A stretch of 24,512 nt of DNA from WYZ-LMO6 sp964509845 (GCA_964509845.1 CAZDZG010000017.1:1-24512); one strand, 5' to 3'. Shown: positions 15,569 through 23,527, counted from the stretch's first letter. The notes: generated by a model from the letters alone, not told the origin. Numbers and translations are program-made.

Positions 15569-17043
15569 CCCTCCTCCCACCACCTCTCCATGAAGGCCAC
15601 CCTCGGAATCCCATCTAGGGCCATCTTACCGGGGTTCATGATGCCCTGGGGGTCCAGGAGCCTCTTGAGGGAGCGCATGAGCTCCAGGGCGGGGCCGTGC
15701 TCCTCCTCCAGATAGGGGGCCTTCCAGAGGCCCACCCCGTGCTCGGCGGTGAGGGTTCCCCCCAGTGAGAGGGCCAGTCTGATGGCCTCCTCCTGGAAGG
15801 ACCTGATCCTCTCCACCTGCTCGGGGGATTCCGGAACGAAGGTGGAACCTATGTGAACGTTACCGTCTCCCACGTGACCAAAACATACCCCCATGATGCC
15901 TTTTTCCTCCATGAGGGCCTTGATCCTGCTCACGTACTCCAGCATCCGTGACAGGGGAAGACCCACGTCGACGGAGGACTGGAAGACCAGCCTGGGGGTC
16001 TCGGGGCTGGGCAGGAGCTTGGTGAGGGAGGCGCTTATCTTCTCCCTAGCCTCCCACAGCCTCCTTCCCAGACTCTCGTCCTCCACCCCCACGAGCTGGC
16101 CCCCCCTCCCCCTGCAGACCTCCTCCATCTCTCCCATCTCCCTCTCCACCGCCTCCTCGTACCTGCCGTCCGAGCGCAGCATGAGGGCCCCTTTTCCCTC
16201 CGGTAGGGAGAAGCCGCTCATGTTCAGGGCGAGCAGGCAGAGCTCATCCATCAGCTCCAGGGAGGCGGGGGTGATTCCCCTTCCCAGGATCTCCAGGGCC
16301 GACCTGAAGGCATCCTCCAGAGAGGGGAAAATGGCTAGGGCGGTCTTGCGGAGGGGTGGATAGGGCTCCACCCTCAGCGTGACCTCCGTGATCACCCCCA
16401 GCGTCCCCTCCGACCCCACGAAGAGATCCTTGAGGGAGTAGCCGGAGGCGGACTTCGTAACCTTTCTTCCCAGCCTTACCACTTCCCCATCCGCCAGCAC
16501 CACCTCGAGGGAGAGGACGTAGTTTCTGGTGGCCCCATACTTCACGGCTCCCGATCCGCTGGCGTTGGTGGAAACCATCCCTCCTATGGTGCAGGCCATG
16601 GCGCTTCCGGGCTCCGGGGGGAAGAAATAGCCCTTCCTTTCCAGCTCCCGGTTGAGTTCCGCGTAAGTGGCCCCCGGTTCCACCACGACCATGCGGTCTT
16701 CCACCCTAGGCTCAATTCGGTTCATCTTCCTCAGGTCCATCACGATTCCCCCCTCCACCGGGATGAGCTGCCCCGCCAAGCTGGTGCCTGCCCCCCGGGG
16801 TATGACGGGGATGCGGTGCAGGCTGGCGAACCTCAGGATCCTGGAGACCTGGGCGGTGCTGGAGGGTGTGACCACGGCGTCGGGAAGGAACTTGAAGCGG
16901 GGGAAGTAGTGCTGCAGTCCCCTCAGGAAGTGATCGGCGGAGTAGGGGAGGAGGTCCACCTCCTCCGTGAGCACGTTTTCCCTCCCCACCATCTCCTCCA
17001 GCGCCCTTCCAAGCTCCTCCCTTCCCGGCCTCTCCGGGCTCAT
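15565..17043 (-). CDS. GlcD/D-lactate dehydrogenase-like FAD oxidoreductase
   Basis: A 492-residue flavoprotein of the FAD-linked 2-hydroxyacid dehydrogenase family (GlcD, D-lactate dehydrogenase, D-2-hydroxyglutarate dehydrogenase). The PCMH-type FAD site is PRGAGTSLAGQ at 82-92, with GGMVSTNASGSGAVKYG and LFVGSEGTLGVITE further on. The C-terminal substrate domain has GHVGDGNVHIG (from 389) and AEHGVG (from 433), whose histidines are the usual catalytic and metal residues. The start overlaps the iorB stop and its end overlaps the GlcF-like start, each by 4 bases, so the flavoprotein is translationally coupled to its likely iron-sulfur partner. The hydroxyacid oxidised is unknown; next to IorAB an aryl-lactate is attractive. 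Confidence 0.9.
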   Translation of the reverse strand: MSPERPGREELGRALEEMVGRENVLTEEVDLLPYSADHFLRGLQHYFPRFKFLPDAVVTPSSTAQVSRILRFASLHRIPVIPRGAGTSLAGQLIPVEGGIVMDLRKMNRIEPRVEDRMVVVEPGATYAELNRELERKGYFFPPEPGSAMACTIGGMVSTNASGSGAVKYGATRNYVLSLEVVLADGEVVRLGRKVTKSASGYSLKDLFVGSEGTLGVITEVTLRVEPYPPLRKTALAIFPSLEDAFRSALEILGRGITPASLELMDELCLLALNMSGFSLPEGKGALMLRSDGRYEEAVEREMGEMEEVCRGRGGQLVGVEDESLGRRLWEAREKISASLTKLLPSPETPRLVFQSSVDVGLPLSRMLEYVSRIKALMEEKGIMGVCFGHVGDGNVHIGSTFVPESPEQVERIRSFQEEAIRLALSLGGTLTAEHGVGLWKAPYLEEEHGPALELMRSLKRLLDPQGIMNPGKMALDGIPRVAFMERWWEEG

Positions 17044-17636
17044 CTCCTCCCCTCTTCCATTCCCAGCTCCAGCGCCCTGAGGTTGGGGTTACCCTCCCCG
17101 AAGATTTCCACCGCCACCTTCCTGAGGGTTTCGGGCCTGATGGGCAGCCAGCCTTTGGAGACCAGGGCCCCCACCATCACCACGTTCATCATGGCGGGGT
17201 TCCCAGCCTTTTTGGCCAGTTCCGTGGCTTCCACCACCACCGTCTCCGAGGAAAGCTCCCTTATGGCCCTCAGTACCTCCCCCACGTCGGGATACTTGGC
17301 CTGCCCGGAGAGCACCTCCAGCGGGTATACCGGCCTGGGGTTCACCATCACCTTGGTCCCCCTGTTCCCGAAGGAGCCCAGGATCCTCAGCGTTTCCACG
17401 GGCTCGAACCCCAGCAGCACGTCCCCGCTCCCCTCCGGCATGAGGGGGGCATAGCTCCTCCTCCGGGAGAGCCTAACGTGGCTCATCACCGTTCCCCCCC
17501 TCTGCGTGGCCCCGTAGGTCTCCCCCACGGACACGTATAGGCCCTCCTCCACCGCCGCCGAGCCCAGCAGGAAGGAGGCCAGGAGGTTTCCCTGTCCTCC
17601 CACCCCCACTACCAGGAGGTTTAGCGGGTCCTTCAT
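17040..17636 (-). CDS. iorB: Indolepyruvate:ferredoxin oxidoreductase beta subunit
   Basis: A 198-residue gamma-domain subunit of 2-oxoacid:ferredoxin oxidoreductases. It begins MKDPLNLLVVGVGGQGNLL, the family's glycine-rich start, and continues with YVSVGETYGATQRGGTVMSHVR and MPEGSGDVLLGFEPVETLR. With IorA it converts aryl pyruvates to aryl-acyl-CoA, CO2 and reduced ferredoxin. ATG 17636 overlaps the iorA TGA by 4 bases; a much longer frame upstream is only the shadow of iorA. It overlaps the GlcD-like gene by 4 bases too. Confidence 0.9.
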   Translation of the reverse strand: MKDPLNLLVVGVGGQGNLLASFLLGSAAVEEGLYVSVGETYGATQRGGTVMSHVRLSRRRSYAPLMPEGSGDVLLGFEPVETLRILGSFGNRGTKVMVNPRPVYPLEVLSGQAKYPDVGEVLRAIRELSSETVVVEATELAKKAGNPAMMNVVMVGALVSKGWLPIRPETLRKVAVEIFGEGNPNLRALELGMEEGRR

Positions 17637-19555
17637 TCCTCCTCCTCCACCACGATGGCCCCCGCCGGGCAGAGGATGGCGCAGAGCCCGCAACCCGTGC
17701 AGAGGACCTCGTCTATCTTGGCCTTGTCCTTGGAGAAGTCCCAGATGTTGGCGGGGCATCCCAGCATCCTGGAGCAGAAAGCCATGCACCCGCACTCCCT
17801 TCCGATGCACTTCTCCTGATCCACGTATACCCTGGGCCTCTTCTTCCTCTTCTCGGCCTCCGTGAGGGGACAGGGGTGCCTGAGCACCAGCACCCTGGGC
17901 CCCTTCCCCTGCAGGAGCTCGAAGACCGTTCTGGTGGCCTCCTCCACCTGGAAGGGATCGCACACCCTCACCTCCACCCCTATCCCCCTGCACACGTCCT
18001 CTATCCTTACGGGTGGAGAGGGCTCCCCCGAGGCCGTGAAGCCGGAGCCCGGATGGGGCTGGTGTCCGGTCATTCCTGTGGTGGAGTTGTCGAGGATCAC
18101 GTAGAGGAGGTCGGAGGAGTTCCACCTCGCGTTCACCAGGGCGGGGAGACAGGCGTGGTAGAAGGTGGAATCCCCTGAGACCGCCACCACCGGACGATCG
18201 AAGCCGAACCTCCCCAGCTTCCCGAACCCGCAGGCCGTTCCTATTCCCGCCCCCATGCAGTGGAGGGTCTGCTCCACCGAGAAGCCGGTGGGGAGGAGCC
18301 CCATGCTGTAGCACCCTATGTCCCCCGTGACCACGGCCTCCCTCCCGTCCCACCTCAGGGCCCTCTTCAGCACCCAGAAGGAGGCCCGGTGGGGGCAGCC
18401 AGGACAGAAGGCCATGGAGCGGCTGGGCACGTAGTTCCCCACCAGCTCCTCCGCCCTCCTTCCGTACCCCTCCTCCCTTGGGGAGTACCCCACCCCTCTG
18501 AGGGAGGAGAGGGCTTTCAGCACCAGGTCTGGGTTGAGCTCTCCCACCGCGGGCAGGTGACCGCTCCTCTTCCCATAGAACCTGATGGGCCCCACCCCCT
18601 CCGAGTGCAGCTCCGCAGCCAGGGCCTTGACGTTCTGCTCCACGAAGGGGTCTATCTCCTCCACGAAGAGGACCTCCCTGGCATGCTCTAGGTGCCGGCG
18701 CAGCAGACCCTCCGGGAGGGGCCAGGTGGTACCCAGCTTAAGGATCCCCACCGAGTCCTTTAGCCCCAGGAGTTCCACGGCCTCCAAGGCGTAGGTCCAC
18801 GGAGGACCCGAGGCCACGATCAGGAACTCCGCCCCTTCCGGTCCCTCGTACCGGTTGAAGGGGGAGGTCTCGAACCTCTCCGCCGCCGTTTTCATCTTCT
18901 GGTGGAGAGCCTCGTGGAACATACAGGTGAAGGAGGAGCTTCCCGAGGTCCAGGGGGGAGGGAAGGTGAATTCTGGTTTTCTCCTCTCCCTGGAGATCGG
19001 TCCCAGCTCCACCACTCCCCTGGAGTGGGAGAGGCGGGTTACGCTCCTAACCATGCAGAGGAGGCCGAGCTCCTCAGAGAGCTCGAAGGCCCAGCGGGTC
19101 ATTTCCTTGGCCTCCTGGGGGGTGGAGGGCTCCAGCAGGGGAACATCGGCCAGCCTGGCGTAGTTGCGCGTGTCCAGCTCGGTGGTGGTGGAGTGGGCGG
19201 AGGGATCGTCCCCGGTTACGAGCACGAAGCCCCCCTTGGTGCCCGATAGGTTCACCGTCAGGAGGAAGTCGGAGCACACGTCCACGCCCAGGTTCTTCAT
19301 GGCGGTCAGGGAGCGGAGGCCCGCGGCCGCCGCCGCCCCCGCCACCTCCAGGGCCACCATTTCGTTGGTGGACCACTCCACGTAGAGGTCGAACTCCTTG
19401 GAAGCCTCTATCAGGGCCTCCACCACCTCCGAGGCGGGGTTTCCGGGATAACCCGAGCAAACCTGCACTCCGGCCTCCAGGGCCCCACGGGCTATGGCCT
19501 CGTTCCCGCTCAGCAGCATCCTCTTGCCCGGCTGGTCCCTTCCTATCCTGCTCAC
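17633..19555 (-). CDS. iorA: Indolepyruvate:ferredoxin oxidoreductase alpha subunit
   Basis: A 640-residue thiamine-diphosphate enzyme subunit. The N-terminal pyrimidine-binding half has SGNEAIARGALEAGV and GYPGNPASEVVEAL. The C-terminal half binds the diphosphate and metal: CPGCPHR (384-390), GDIGCYSMG (411-419), GAGIGTACGFGK, SGDSTFYHACLPALVNA (from 460) and LDNSTTGMTGHQ. Two ferredoxin-like clusters close the protein; the second is canonical (C619, C622, C625, C629), while the first has unusual spacing (C583, C588, C590, C594, C600). The start is GTG 19555, overlapping the FrhB-like stop by 4 bases after GGAGGG. Likely substrates are pyruvates of aromatic amino acids. Confidence 0.93.
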   Translation of the reverse strand: MSRIGRDQPGKRMLLSGNEAIARGALEAGVQVCSGYPGNPASEVVEALIEASKEFDLYVEWSTNEMVALEVAGAAAAAGLRSLTAMKNLGVDVCSDFLLTVNLSGTKGGFVLVTGDDPSAHSTTTELDTRNYARLADVPLLEPSTPQEAKEMTRWAFELSEELGLLCMVRSVTRLSHSRGVVELGPISRERRKPEFTFPPPWTSGSSSFTCMFHEALHQKMKTAAERFETSPFNRYEGPEGAEFLIVASGPPWTYALEAVELLGLKDSVGILKLGTTWPLPEGLLRRHLEHAREVLFVEEIDPFVEQNVKALAAELHSEGVGPIRFYGKRSGHLPAVGELNPDLVLKALSSLRGVGYSPREEGYGRRAEELVGNYVPSRSMAFCPGCPHRASFWVLKRALRWDGREAVVTGDIGCYSMGLLPTGFSVEQTLHCMGAGIGTACGFGKLGRFGFDRPVVAVSGDSTFYHACLPALVNARWNSSDLLYVILDNSTTGMTGHQPHPGSGFTASGEPSPPVRIEDVCRGIGVEVRVCDPFQVEEATRTVFELLQGKGPRVLVLRHPCPLTEAEKRKKRPRVYVDQEKCIGRECGCMAFCSRMLGCPANIWDFSKDKAKIDEVLCTGCGLCAILCPAGAIVVEEEE

Positions 19556-20616
19556 CCCTCCACCCCCTTCAGGTAGCGGATCCCCAGCCTTTCCCCCTCC
19601 TCTTTCGCCCTCTTCTTCTTGTTCAGGCTGGCCTCCCTGAGGTGCTCCAGTCTCTCCTTCTCCAGGGGGGCCACCTCTATTTCACCCTCCTCCGCGGCCT
19701 CCCGGAAGAGCCTCTTCCCCTCCTCGCTCCTGAGGATCACGGTGTTCCATCCCTCCTCCCCCTCCACCATCCCCACCGAGAGGTCGGCCAGCTCGGCCGT
19801 CATGTCAAAGCACACCCTACAGGAGAGGGGAACGAACTCCTTCACCCTGTCCAGCGAAAGCTCTATCCTTTTCCCCTCGGTCTCGATCACGAACAGGTTG
19901 GCTGGGGGAGGTGGAACGTCGAATCTCCGGGCCTTCCTCCCCTCCAGCTTCTCCCTGAGGAAGCCCTCCGCCCTGTGGGAAAGGGCCCAGGTGCAGAAGA
20001 GACCTATCACCGGCCCCACCCTGGAGACCTCCCACTCCCTCTCGTATACCTGAATCTTCCTCAGGGCGAGCACCTGACAGGGTGTCCCCACGAAACCCAC
20101 CCTTCCGCCCTCCCCGCTCCGGAGGAGTTTCACCACCTCCGCCACGGAGGGTGAGAGGAGGTACCTGGATCCCGTGCAGGCCAGCACCTCCTCCTCCGTC
20201 CTGGCGAGAAGGGGCTGGGGGAGAAGACCGTTCCTGGAGCCCGTCAGGACGAAAGAGTCTGCCCTTCCGCTCCTCAGAGCGCGGAGAACGAGGGAGGTGA
20301 CGGTTCCCCCGTACTGGGCCCTCCCTCTCACCTCCGTCCTTCTTGCCCTAGCCTTCATGACGGAGGAATGCACCCCCAGGGCGGGATCCGTCCTGGTGGT
20401 TCCGAAAATCCTCCCTTCCAGCAGGGGGAGGTCCACCTCCGTTCTGGGACAGAAGGAATAGCACCTTCCCTCTTCCCTTCCGCAGGGCTCCAGGAGCACC
20501 GCCCTGCCCTGAACCAGGTTCAGATAAGGGCACAAAGAGGTGCAGGCCCCGCATCCGGTGCAGATTCCTGGCGAAAGGACCCTGCCCTGAAGGAGATCCG
20601 GACCCCCCACCATCAT
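19552..20616 (-). CDS. FrhB-like (coenzyme F420 hydrogenase/dehydrogenase beta) protein
   Basis: A 354-residue member of the F420-reducing hydrogenase/dehydrogenase beta subunit family, which carries iron-sulfur clusters and FAD and passes electrons to or from F420 or similar partners. The N-terminal cluster is CTGCGACTSLCP (from residue 19), followed by more cysteines (CYSFCPRTEVD). Family markers are AQYGGTVTSLVLRAL, GTPCQVLALRK and CRVCFDMTAELADLSVGMVEG. Two ATGs in a row (20616, 20613) follow GAGGGAGGGG; the second has the better spacing. Its stop overlaps the iorA start. It lies 19 bp after the winged-helix iron-sulfur gene. Whether the partner is F420 or only ferredoxin cannot be decided here. 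Confidence 0.87.
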   Translation of the reverse strand: MMVGGPDLLQGRVLSPGICTGCGACTSLCPYLNLVQGRAVLLEPCGREEGRCYSFCPRTEVDLPLLEGRIFGTTRTDPALGVHSSVMKARARRTEVRGRAQYGGTVTSLVLRALRSGRADSFVLTGSRNGLLPQPLLARTEEEVLACTGSRYLLSPSVAEVVKLLRSGEGGRVGFVGTPCQVLALRKIQVYEREWEVSRVGPVIGLFCTWALSHRAEGFLREKLEGRKARRFDVPPPPANLFVIETEGKRIELSLDRVKEFVPLSCRVCFDMTAELADLSVGMVEGEEGWNTVILRSEEGKRLFREAAEEGEIEVAPLEKERLEHLREASLNKKKRAKEEGERLGIRYLKGVEG

Positions 20617-20635
20617 CCCCTCCCTCTTTTGTATA

Positions 20636-21691
20636 CTAGCCCTGAGGGATGTGCTCGGGCGGTCTCACCACCTTGAACTTCATCGCCCCCTGCTCGCATC
20701 CCACCACGCAGACCCCGCAACCGAAGCACCTTTCCGGCACCACCCTGGCCTTGTACCTCCTGCTGCCCTCGGGCCTCACCAACTCTATGGCCTCAAAGGG
20801 ACACCTCTCCAGGCAGGTCTGGCAGCCGGTACATCTCTCCTGATCCACGTAGGCCTCGAACCTGCTTTTAGCGGTGAGTTTCTCGGGAGGCACCCCCCCG
20901 TACCGGTAGAAGTTGAAGAACTCGCAGCAGTCGGGGCAGCAGTTGCAGATGGTGTTGATGGTGAGCTTGGAGTGATTGGGTCCCATGTGCACCAGTCCGT
21001 CCTTTTCCGCCTTTTCCAGCACCTTCAGGGCCTCCTCCCGGGTGAGGGGTTTGCCCGATCCCCTCTTCACCACATACTCCGCTCCCCGGTGAAACTGGGT
21101 GCAGTGCCAGACCTCCCTTTCCCTCGTGTACTTGCAGGGTTCTCCCACCCCCTCTTTCACCAGCCGGCAGGAGCACGGAACCACCCCCAGCTTCTCCTGG
21201 GCATTGACGATCTCCACGATGTTCTCGCAGGGAAGAACCCCCTCCATTCCCCGGATGGCTCCGTAGGCGGGGATGACCCTCCAGATGGGTTCGGTGAAGA
21301 GGGAGCTCAGCAGCTCCCCCATTGCCCGGTAAAATTCCTCCCTCCCGAACTCATGCCAGAGCTGGAAGTACTTCCTGTCCTTCTCCAGATCCAGCTGCTG
21401 GGTGGCAAGCGTGGCGTCGTGCAGCTGAACCAGGTCCCTGGCAAACCTGAAGTACTCCCTCCTGTCGAAGTCCTTGGGGAAGACCAGGCCCTTCTTCCAC
21501 AGGTCCTCTAGGAGTTCCCTCACCCTTTCCTCGGGCATGCCCAGCTTCTGGGCCACCTCCTGCACGCTTCCGGGGAGGGAGGCGGCCACCCGTGCCTGCT
21601 CCGGGGTCATGAGATACTCCAGAATCTGTCTGAGGTAGGGGGATTCCGGAAAGCCCAGGCCCTCCATGAGGCTTTTGAAGGGGTCTTCCAT
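20636..21691 (-). CDS. Winged-helix, multi-[4Fe-4S] protein
   Basis: A 351-residue protein of uncertain role. Residues about 28-72 look like a winged helix (SVQEVAQKLGMPEERVRELL followed by KKGLVFP). The middle has an unusual cysteine-rich region: C155, C173, C175 (PCSCRLVKEG), C186, C197 and C249-C256 (CNCCPDCC). The C-terminus holds two standard ferredoxin motifs, CTGCQTCLERCP (from 287) and CFGCGVCVVGCE (from 322). Similar proteins occur in anaerobes, to my knowledge without an assigned reaction. It may be an electron carrier of the operon or a redox-sensing regulator. A T-rich TATA-like element lies about 27 bases before its ATG, so it may open the transcript that runs through to the LutB-like gene. 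Confidence 0.72.
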   Translation of the reverse strand: MEDPFKSLMEGLGFPESPYLRQILEYLMTPEQARVAASLPGSVQEVAQKLGMPEERVRELLEDLWKKGLVFPKDFDRREYFRFARDLVQLHDATLATQQLDLEKDRKYFQLWHEFGREEFYRAMGELLSSLFTEPIWRVIPAYGAIRGMEGVLPCENIVEIVNAQEKLGVVPCSCRLVKEGVGEPCKYTREREVWHCTQFHRGAEYVVKRGSGKPLTREEALKVLEKAEKDGLVHMGPNHSKLTINTICNCCPDCCEFFNFYRYGGVPPEKLTAKSRFEAYVDQERCTGCQTCLERCPFEAIELVRPEGSRRYKARVVPERCFGCGVCVVGCEQGAMKFKVVRPPEHIPQG

Positions 21692-21711
21692 CGCCGGTTT
21701 TCGGCTTTCCC

Positions 21712-21726
21712 CCCTAAAAAAGTTAG
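21712..21726 (-). promoter_or_regulatory. Probable promoter of the redox operon
   Basis: On the minus strand a T-rich TATA-like element (ACTTTTTTAGGG) is centred about 27 bases before ATG 21691. It overlaps the TAA that ends the in-frame tail of the alpha/beta hydrolase. The spacing is right but the match to the TATA consensus is only moderate, and the same T run could serve as a terminator. Confidence 0.35.
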
Positions 21727-21773
21727 GAAAGAAGGAACTGGAGCACCGTGTCCGTCACCGCCTCTATCTCCTC
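21723..21773 (-). other. In-frame tail of the alpha/beta hydrolase beyond a TAG
   Basis: Directly after the TAG that ends the hydrolase (21774-21776) the frame stays open for 16 codons, EEIEAVTDTVLQFLLS, then stops at TAA. This is what the final helix of an alpha/beta hydrolase normally looks like. It is either a remnant cut off by a nonsense mutation or coding sequence reached by readthrough. Confidence 0.55.
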
Positions 21774-22541
21774 CTAGAGCTGATGGGCGCATCTCTCGAA
21801 ATACACCAGCTTGGCCCCAGGGATGCGCTTGGCCATCACCTCGGCGTTCTCAGGAGGGATGTAGATGTCCCTCTTCCCCGCCAGGATGAGGGTGGGGGCC
21901 CTTATGGAGGGAAGCCTGTCGCAGGCATCGAAGCTGAGGATGGCTGAAACCTGCCTGACGATTCCCTCCGGTGGGGTGGGAGCGGTGAGGATAAGATCGA
22001 TGGCCACCTCCACCACCCCGGGATTCTCCCTCATGAACTCCTCCGTGAAGATGAAGGGAAGGAGCTTGGAGGCCACCTCCCTGTCCCACCCTCCCTTCCG
22101 GTTGAGGAGTTCCACGATTTCCGTTACCATGACCGCCGCCTCCCCTGGGATGGGAACCGCCTTGGGCCCCCCGCAGAAGGTGGAGGCCAGCACCAGCTTC
22201 TCCACCTTTTCGGGGTGGTTGATGGCTAGCTCCTGGGCGATCATTCCTCCCATGGAGATTCCCAGCACGTGGGCCCTCCCTATCCCTAGGGCCTCCATGA
22301 GGCCTGCCGTGTCGTCTGCCATCATCCTGATGGTGTATTCCTCCTTATCGGACACATCCGTTCTTCCCGCTCCCCGGTTGTCGAAGGTGATGACCTTGAA
22401 GTGCTCGGAGAGCCTGGGGAGGAAGTAGAGGGGATCCCAGCAGTCGGCGTTTCCCATGAAGCCCATGATGAGAACGAGGGGAAAACCCTCCCCGCGGGTG
22501 TCGTAGTACATGTTAATGTCGCCCACCTTCACCCTAGGCAT
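21774..22541 (-). CDS. Alpha/beta hydrolase, C-terminus cut by TAG
   Basis: A 255-residue alpha/beta hydrolase. Oxyanion region PLVLIMGFMGN, nucleophile Ser96 in GISMGG, acid Asp225 in LAGKRDIYIP and His253 in FERCAHQL form a complete triad. The best-known relatives by layout are 3-oxoadipate enol-lactonase-like and other small-ester hydrolases. The chain ends two residues after the catalytic His, at TAG, about 17 residues shorter than usual, and the missing helix is encoded in frame beyond it. The start is ATG 22541 with GGAGG at 6-7 bases. It follows the amidohydrolase by 34 bp on the same strand. The protein may still fold, but the loss of the last helix is unusual. Confidence 0.84.
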   Translation of the reverse strand: MPRVKVGDINMYYDTRGEGFPLVLIMGFMGNADCWDPLYFLPRLSEHFKVITFDNRGAGRTDVSDKEEYTIRMMADDTAGLMEALGIGRAHVLGISMGGMIAQELAINHPEKVEKLVLASTFCGGPKAVPIPGEAAVMVTEIVELLNRKGGWDREVASKLLPFIFTEEFMRENPGVVEVAIDLILTAPTPPEGIVRQVSAILSFDACDRLPSIRAPTLILAGKRDIYIPPENAEVMAKRIPGAKLVYFERCAHQL

Positions 22542-22575
22542 CTTTTTCCCTCCCCCGCGTGATAAAAAAGGGTTT

Positions 22576-23490
22576 CTAGAGTCCCAGAACCCTCGCCGCG
22601 TTCCTGCCGAGGATGTTCTCCACCTCCTCCTGGCTGAACGTGATTCCTGCGGCCCTCACCTCCTCGGGGGGGTTCCTGAATTTTTCCACCCATCCCGCCT
22701 CGCTGAGGAGGGGCTTGGGGGTTAGGGGCCAGTCGCTCCCGAAGAGGATCCTTTCGCTTCCCAAAACGTCGCAGAGAGTTCTGAGGATCCTGTAGAAATG
22801 AAGGGTGCACCAGTTTCCCCAGGCTGCCGTGTCGAGGTAGACGTTGGGCTTCATCATGGCCACGGACATGGCCTCCTCCCACCACCCGAACCCAAAGTGG
22901 GCCAGGATGATCTTTAGGTCTGGAAAGTCCGCCGCCACATCGTCCACGTAGACGGGCCTGGCGAACCTGCTCAGGAGGGGGGGCAGCTCGGTCCCCGTGT
23001 GGATGAGGACGGGAACCCCATACTCCTCGCATTTCCTGTAAAGGGGATAGCAGAGTGGGTCGTTGGGATAGAAGCCGGAGGTGGGATGAAGCTTGAGGCC
23101 AGCCATCTCCCACTCGCCCAGCCCCCTCTCCAGCAGCTCCACTGCGTTCTTCCTCCGGGGGTCCACCCCCACGAAGGGGAGAAAGCGGTCGGGATACTGT
23201 TTTCCTATCTCGGCGAAGCGCCTGTTCAACTCCTCCACGGAGAGCTTGGGCTCCCCCAGCCTGAGCCCCCAGTCCAGGGGCAGGATTACGGCTTTCTCTA
23301 TTCCGGCCTCATCCATCTCCGCCAGTAGCTCCTCGGGAGGGGAGTGCCAGAAAACCGGCATAACATTCTTCATCACCTCCTCTTCCGTCATCCCCGGGAT
23401 CATGTGTTTGATCACGGAGGCTAGACCTCTCCAGAAGGCTTCGGGCAGCCATTCCCTCTCCCAAATGTGGGCATGGGAGTCTATGATCAA
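22576..23490 (-). CDS. Amidohydrolase-2 family metal-dependent hydrolase/decarboxylase
   Basis: A 304-residue TIM-barrel enzyme of the amidohydrolase-2 family, which includes ACMSD and resorcylate-type decarboxylases and lactonases. Metal and catalytic residues are in place: His6 and His8 (DSHAHIW), the KLHP segment at 133-136, His164 (LIHTG), His198 (LAHFGFG) and Asp253 (FGSDWP). TTG 23490 is the only start that includes the essential first HxH: the only in-frame codons upstream are non-start ones, followed by a stop. A TATA-like CTTAAATT about 31 bases upstream supports it. It heads the minus-strand series that continues with the alpha/beta hydrolase and the redox operon. Substrate unknown; a cyclic or aromatic carboxylate is a reasonable guess. 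Confidence 0.86.
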   Translation of the reverse strand: MIIDSHAHIWEREWLPEAFWRGLASVIKHMIPGMTEEEVMKNVMPVFWHSPPEELLAEMDEAGIEKAVILPLDWGLRLGEPKLSVEELNRRFAEIGKQYPDRFLPFVGVDPRRKNAVELLERGLGEWEMAGLKLHPTSGFYPNDPLCYPLYRKCEEYGVPVLIHTGTELPPLLSRFARPVYVDDVAADFPDLKIILAHFGFGWWEEAMSVAMMKPNVYLDTAAWGNWCTLHFYRILRTLCDVLGSERILFGSDWPLTPKPLLSEAGWVEKFRNPPEEVRAAGITFSQEEVENILGRNAARVLGL

Positions 23491-23516
23491 GAATACCTGA
23501 TTTCATTGATTTGGTG

Positions 23517-23527
23517 GAATTTAAGCC
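23517..23527 (-). promoter_or_regulatory. TATA-like element of the amidohydrolase gene
   Basis: GGCTTAAATTC on the minus strand is centred about 31 bases before TTG 23490. It lies in the 49-bp gap between the amidohydrolase and the transglutaminase-like gene and marks the likely start of the catabolic cluster's transcription. Confidence 0.4.
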
